Source of the DNA: Candidatus Woesearchaeota archaeon
GTDB lineage: Archaea > Nanobdellota > Nanobdellia > Woesearchaeales > UBA11576
Length of the DNA stretch: 5,542 nt
NCBI GenBank assembly: GCA_027083015.1
Contig: JALWQS010000083.1
Coordinates: 1-5,542 of the forward strand
Direction of reading: 5' to 3'
The position numbers and the translations under genes are program-made. Of this stretch, positions 4,401-5,542 are shown piece after piece. Every line of letters starts with the position of its first letter. The first letter of the stretch is position 1. Below the pieces are notes generated by a model. The model was not told the origin of the DNA. It worked only from the letters and a program-made list of their open reading frames with translations, and made no database searches.

Positions 4401-5542
4401 TTAGCTGTCTGTTGGATTATTTTCATCGTCTCTAGTTATCTTTTTGTAATTCTTTTTTCCCACATTAAGTATCATTCCTTCTTCTGGCTTCACTTGATAC
4501 ATAGGATCCCTTATTGTTTCTCCGTCTATACGCGCTCCTCCCTGTTTTATAACTCTTCGGGCCATGCTGTTACTAGTTGCCATACCTGCATCTACTAAAA
4601 TCCTATAAAATGGTTTCTCAACCTGTTCCAGCCTTACACTCTCAACATCGTTAGGCGCTGTTCTTTCTCTGAACAATTGATTGAAGTGTTCTTCAGCATA
4701 GTTTGCTACTGGTCGGTCATGGTATAAGCTCACTATCTCCCTTGCTAAGCGTGCTTTCTCATCTCTCGCATGCAATGTTCCTCTTAGAAGACCTGATTCT
4801 ATTGCAGTTACCTCTTCATAGGGTACTCTTGTTAATAGGTCAAAATACTTTACTATCAGGCTATCCGGTATGCTCATTATTTTTCCGTACATATCTCGGG
4901 GGTCATCATCCAGTCCTATGTGGTTATCTAGTGATTTTGACATCTTTTCCTTTCCATCGATACCTTCTAAGAGAGGTAATGTGATCACTACTTGCGGTTC
5001 TTGACCATATGCTCGCTGTACCTCTCTTCCGAAAATTAGGTTAAAGAGTTGATCCTGACCTCCTATCTCAACGTCGGCTCTGAGCGCTACTGAATCATAT
5101 GCTTGTAAGAAAGGATAGACAAATTCTGCGACAGAGATGCTGTTGCCTTCATCCAATCTCTTGGAGACTCCTCTCCTTCTTATCATCTCGTTCACACTTC
5201 CTTTTCCTAATAGTAGAATGAATTCATCCAGTTTCAGGGAGTTAAGCCACTTGCTGTTATAGACTATCTTGGTTTGATCAGGATCAAGTATCTTGAATAT
5301 CTGTTTTTGGTACGCCTTTGCATTGTCTAATACTTGTGTCTCTGTAAGAGCGTTTCTTCCAGAACTTCTTCCTGTGGGATCGCCTATTCTTCCCGTGAAA
5401 TCTCCGATAAGAAACGTCACTTCATAACCCACTTCTTGAAAATCTCTTAGTTTCATCAAGGGAACTGTGTGTCCCAGGTGGATATCCGGAGCTGTAGGGT
5501 CCACCCCCATCTTGACGACGAGACTTCTTTGCTCACGTTCTG
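4401..5542 (-). CDS. tyrS: Tyrosyl-tRNA synthetase, bacterial type (TyrZ-like), N-terminus cut by window edge
   Basis: This is a class I synthetase that attaches tyrosine to tRNA-Tyr in the cytoplasm. The frame stays open to the window end, and about 380 residues are visible. Comparison with family members of 400-420 residues suggests that roughly 25-40 N-terminal residues are missing. Counting from the ATG at 5510, GVDPTAPDIHLGHT (2-15) holds the HIGH motif and GDFTGRIGDPTGRS follows. YDSVALRADVEIGGQDQ is the tyrosine-specificity region. KMSKS (189-193, bases 4932-4946) is the second signature. An S4 RNA-binding domain occupies about 296-369 (DAGMATSNSMARRVIKQGGARIDG). These motifs and the S4 domain mark the bacterial TyrZ-like class, not the shorter archaeal/eukaryotic TyrRS. 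The codons before 5510 (REQRSLVVK) fit the family, so 5510 is not the start. The methyltransferase gene follows downstream. Confidence 0.95.
   Translation of the reverse strand, partial: EREQRSLVVKMGVDPTAPDIHLGHTVPLMKLRDFQEVGYEVTFLIGDFTGRIGDPTGRSSGRNALTETQVLDNAKAYQKQIFKILDPDQTKIVYNSKWLNSLKLDEFILLLGKGSVNEMIRRRGVSKRLDEGNSISVAEFVYPFLQAYDSVALRADVEIGGQDQLFNLIFGREVQRAYGQEPQVVITLPLLEGIDGKEKMSKSLDNHIGLDDDPRDMYGKIMSIPDSLIVKYFDLLTRVPYEEVTAIESGLLRGTLHARDEKARLAREIVSLYHDRPVANYAEEHFNQLFRERTAPNDVESVRLEQVEKPFYRILVDAGMATSNSMARRVIKQGGARIDGETIRDPMYQVKPEEGMILNVGKKNYKKITRDDENNPTDS

Noticed and set aside
1..5542. CRISPR array, insertion sequence, integrase or attachment site at the tRNA
   Set aside because: I found no regularly spaced repeats and no transposase or integrase coding. 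No second copy of the tRNA 3' end was noticed in the window.

Overview
The window most likely comes from an archaeon, or from an archaeal lineage that carries bacterial genes. The best evidence is a tRNA-Tyr(GUA) gene at 911-1034. It has the C1-G72 pair and short variable loop of archaeal and eukaryotic tRNA-Tyr. It encodes no CCA, and a 51-nt intron interrupts it at the canonical archaeal position 37/38. The DNA is moderately AT-rich, genes are tightly packed, and ribosome-binding sites are strong (GGAGGG, GAGGTGA). This cannot be pinned to a phylum from 5.5 kb. A DPANN-like metagenomic genome is a guess.

Layout from left to right. Positions 1-630 hold the 3' part of a plus-strand U32-family protein gene (YegQ/TrhP-like), followed by a hairpin-plus-T6 terminator. 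Positions 631-910 hold no gene I can support, only this terminator and a second hairpin just before the tRNA. The intron-containing tRNA-Tyr follows. Next comes a two-gene plus-strand operon. Its first gene encodes a 695-residue protein with a PEP-synthase/PPDK-type ATP-grasp domain in its C-terminal half, an N-terminal half I do not recognise and a degenerate C-terminal end. Its second gene encodes a complete HD-domain metal phosphohydrolase, and the two genes overlap by a few codons. On the minus strand, reading from the right edge, lie a bacterial-type tyrosyl-tRNA synthetase gene (5' end outside the window) and, 39 bp downstream, a small class I SAM methyltransferase gene of the RRNAD1/METTL25-like type. 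The methyltransferase and HD genes converge and overlap at their 3' ends by 32 bp.

Three things stand out. (1) An archaeal-type tRNA-Tyr lies within 3.5 kb of a bacterial-type TyrRS whose C-terminal S4 domain, in bacteria, reads the long variable arm that this tRNA lacks. The two are normally non-cognate. (2) The ATP-grasp protein/HD phosphohydrolase pair looks like a translationally coupled, uncharacterised two-protein module. It has no PEP/pyruvate barrel and no recognisable catalytic histidine in the usual place. (3) The start of the ATP-grasp gene is odd. The ideal ribosome-binding site and ATG open a 17-codon frame that overlaps the GTG start of the large frame in another register. This suggests either an overlapping leader ORF, a +1 frameshift or a sequence indel.
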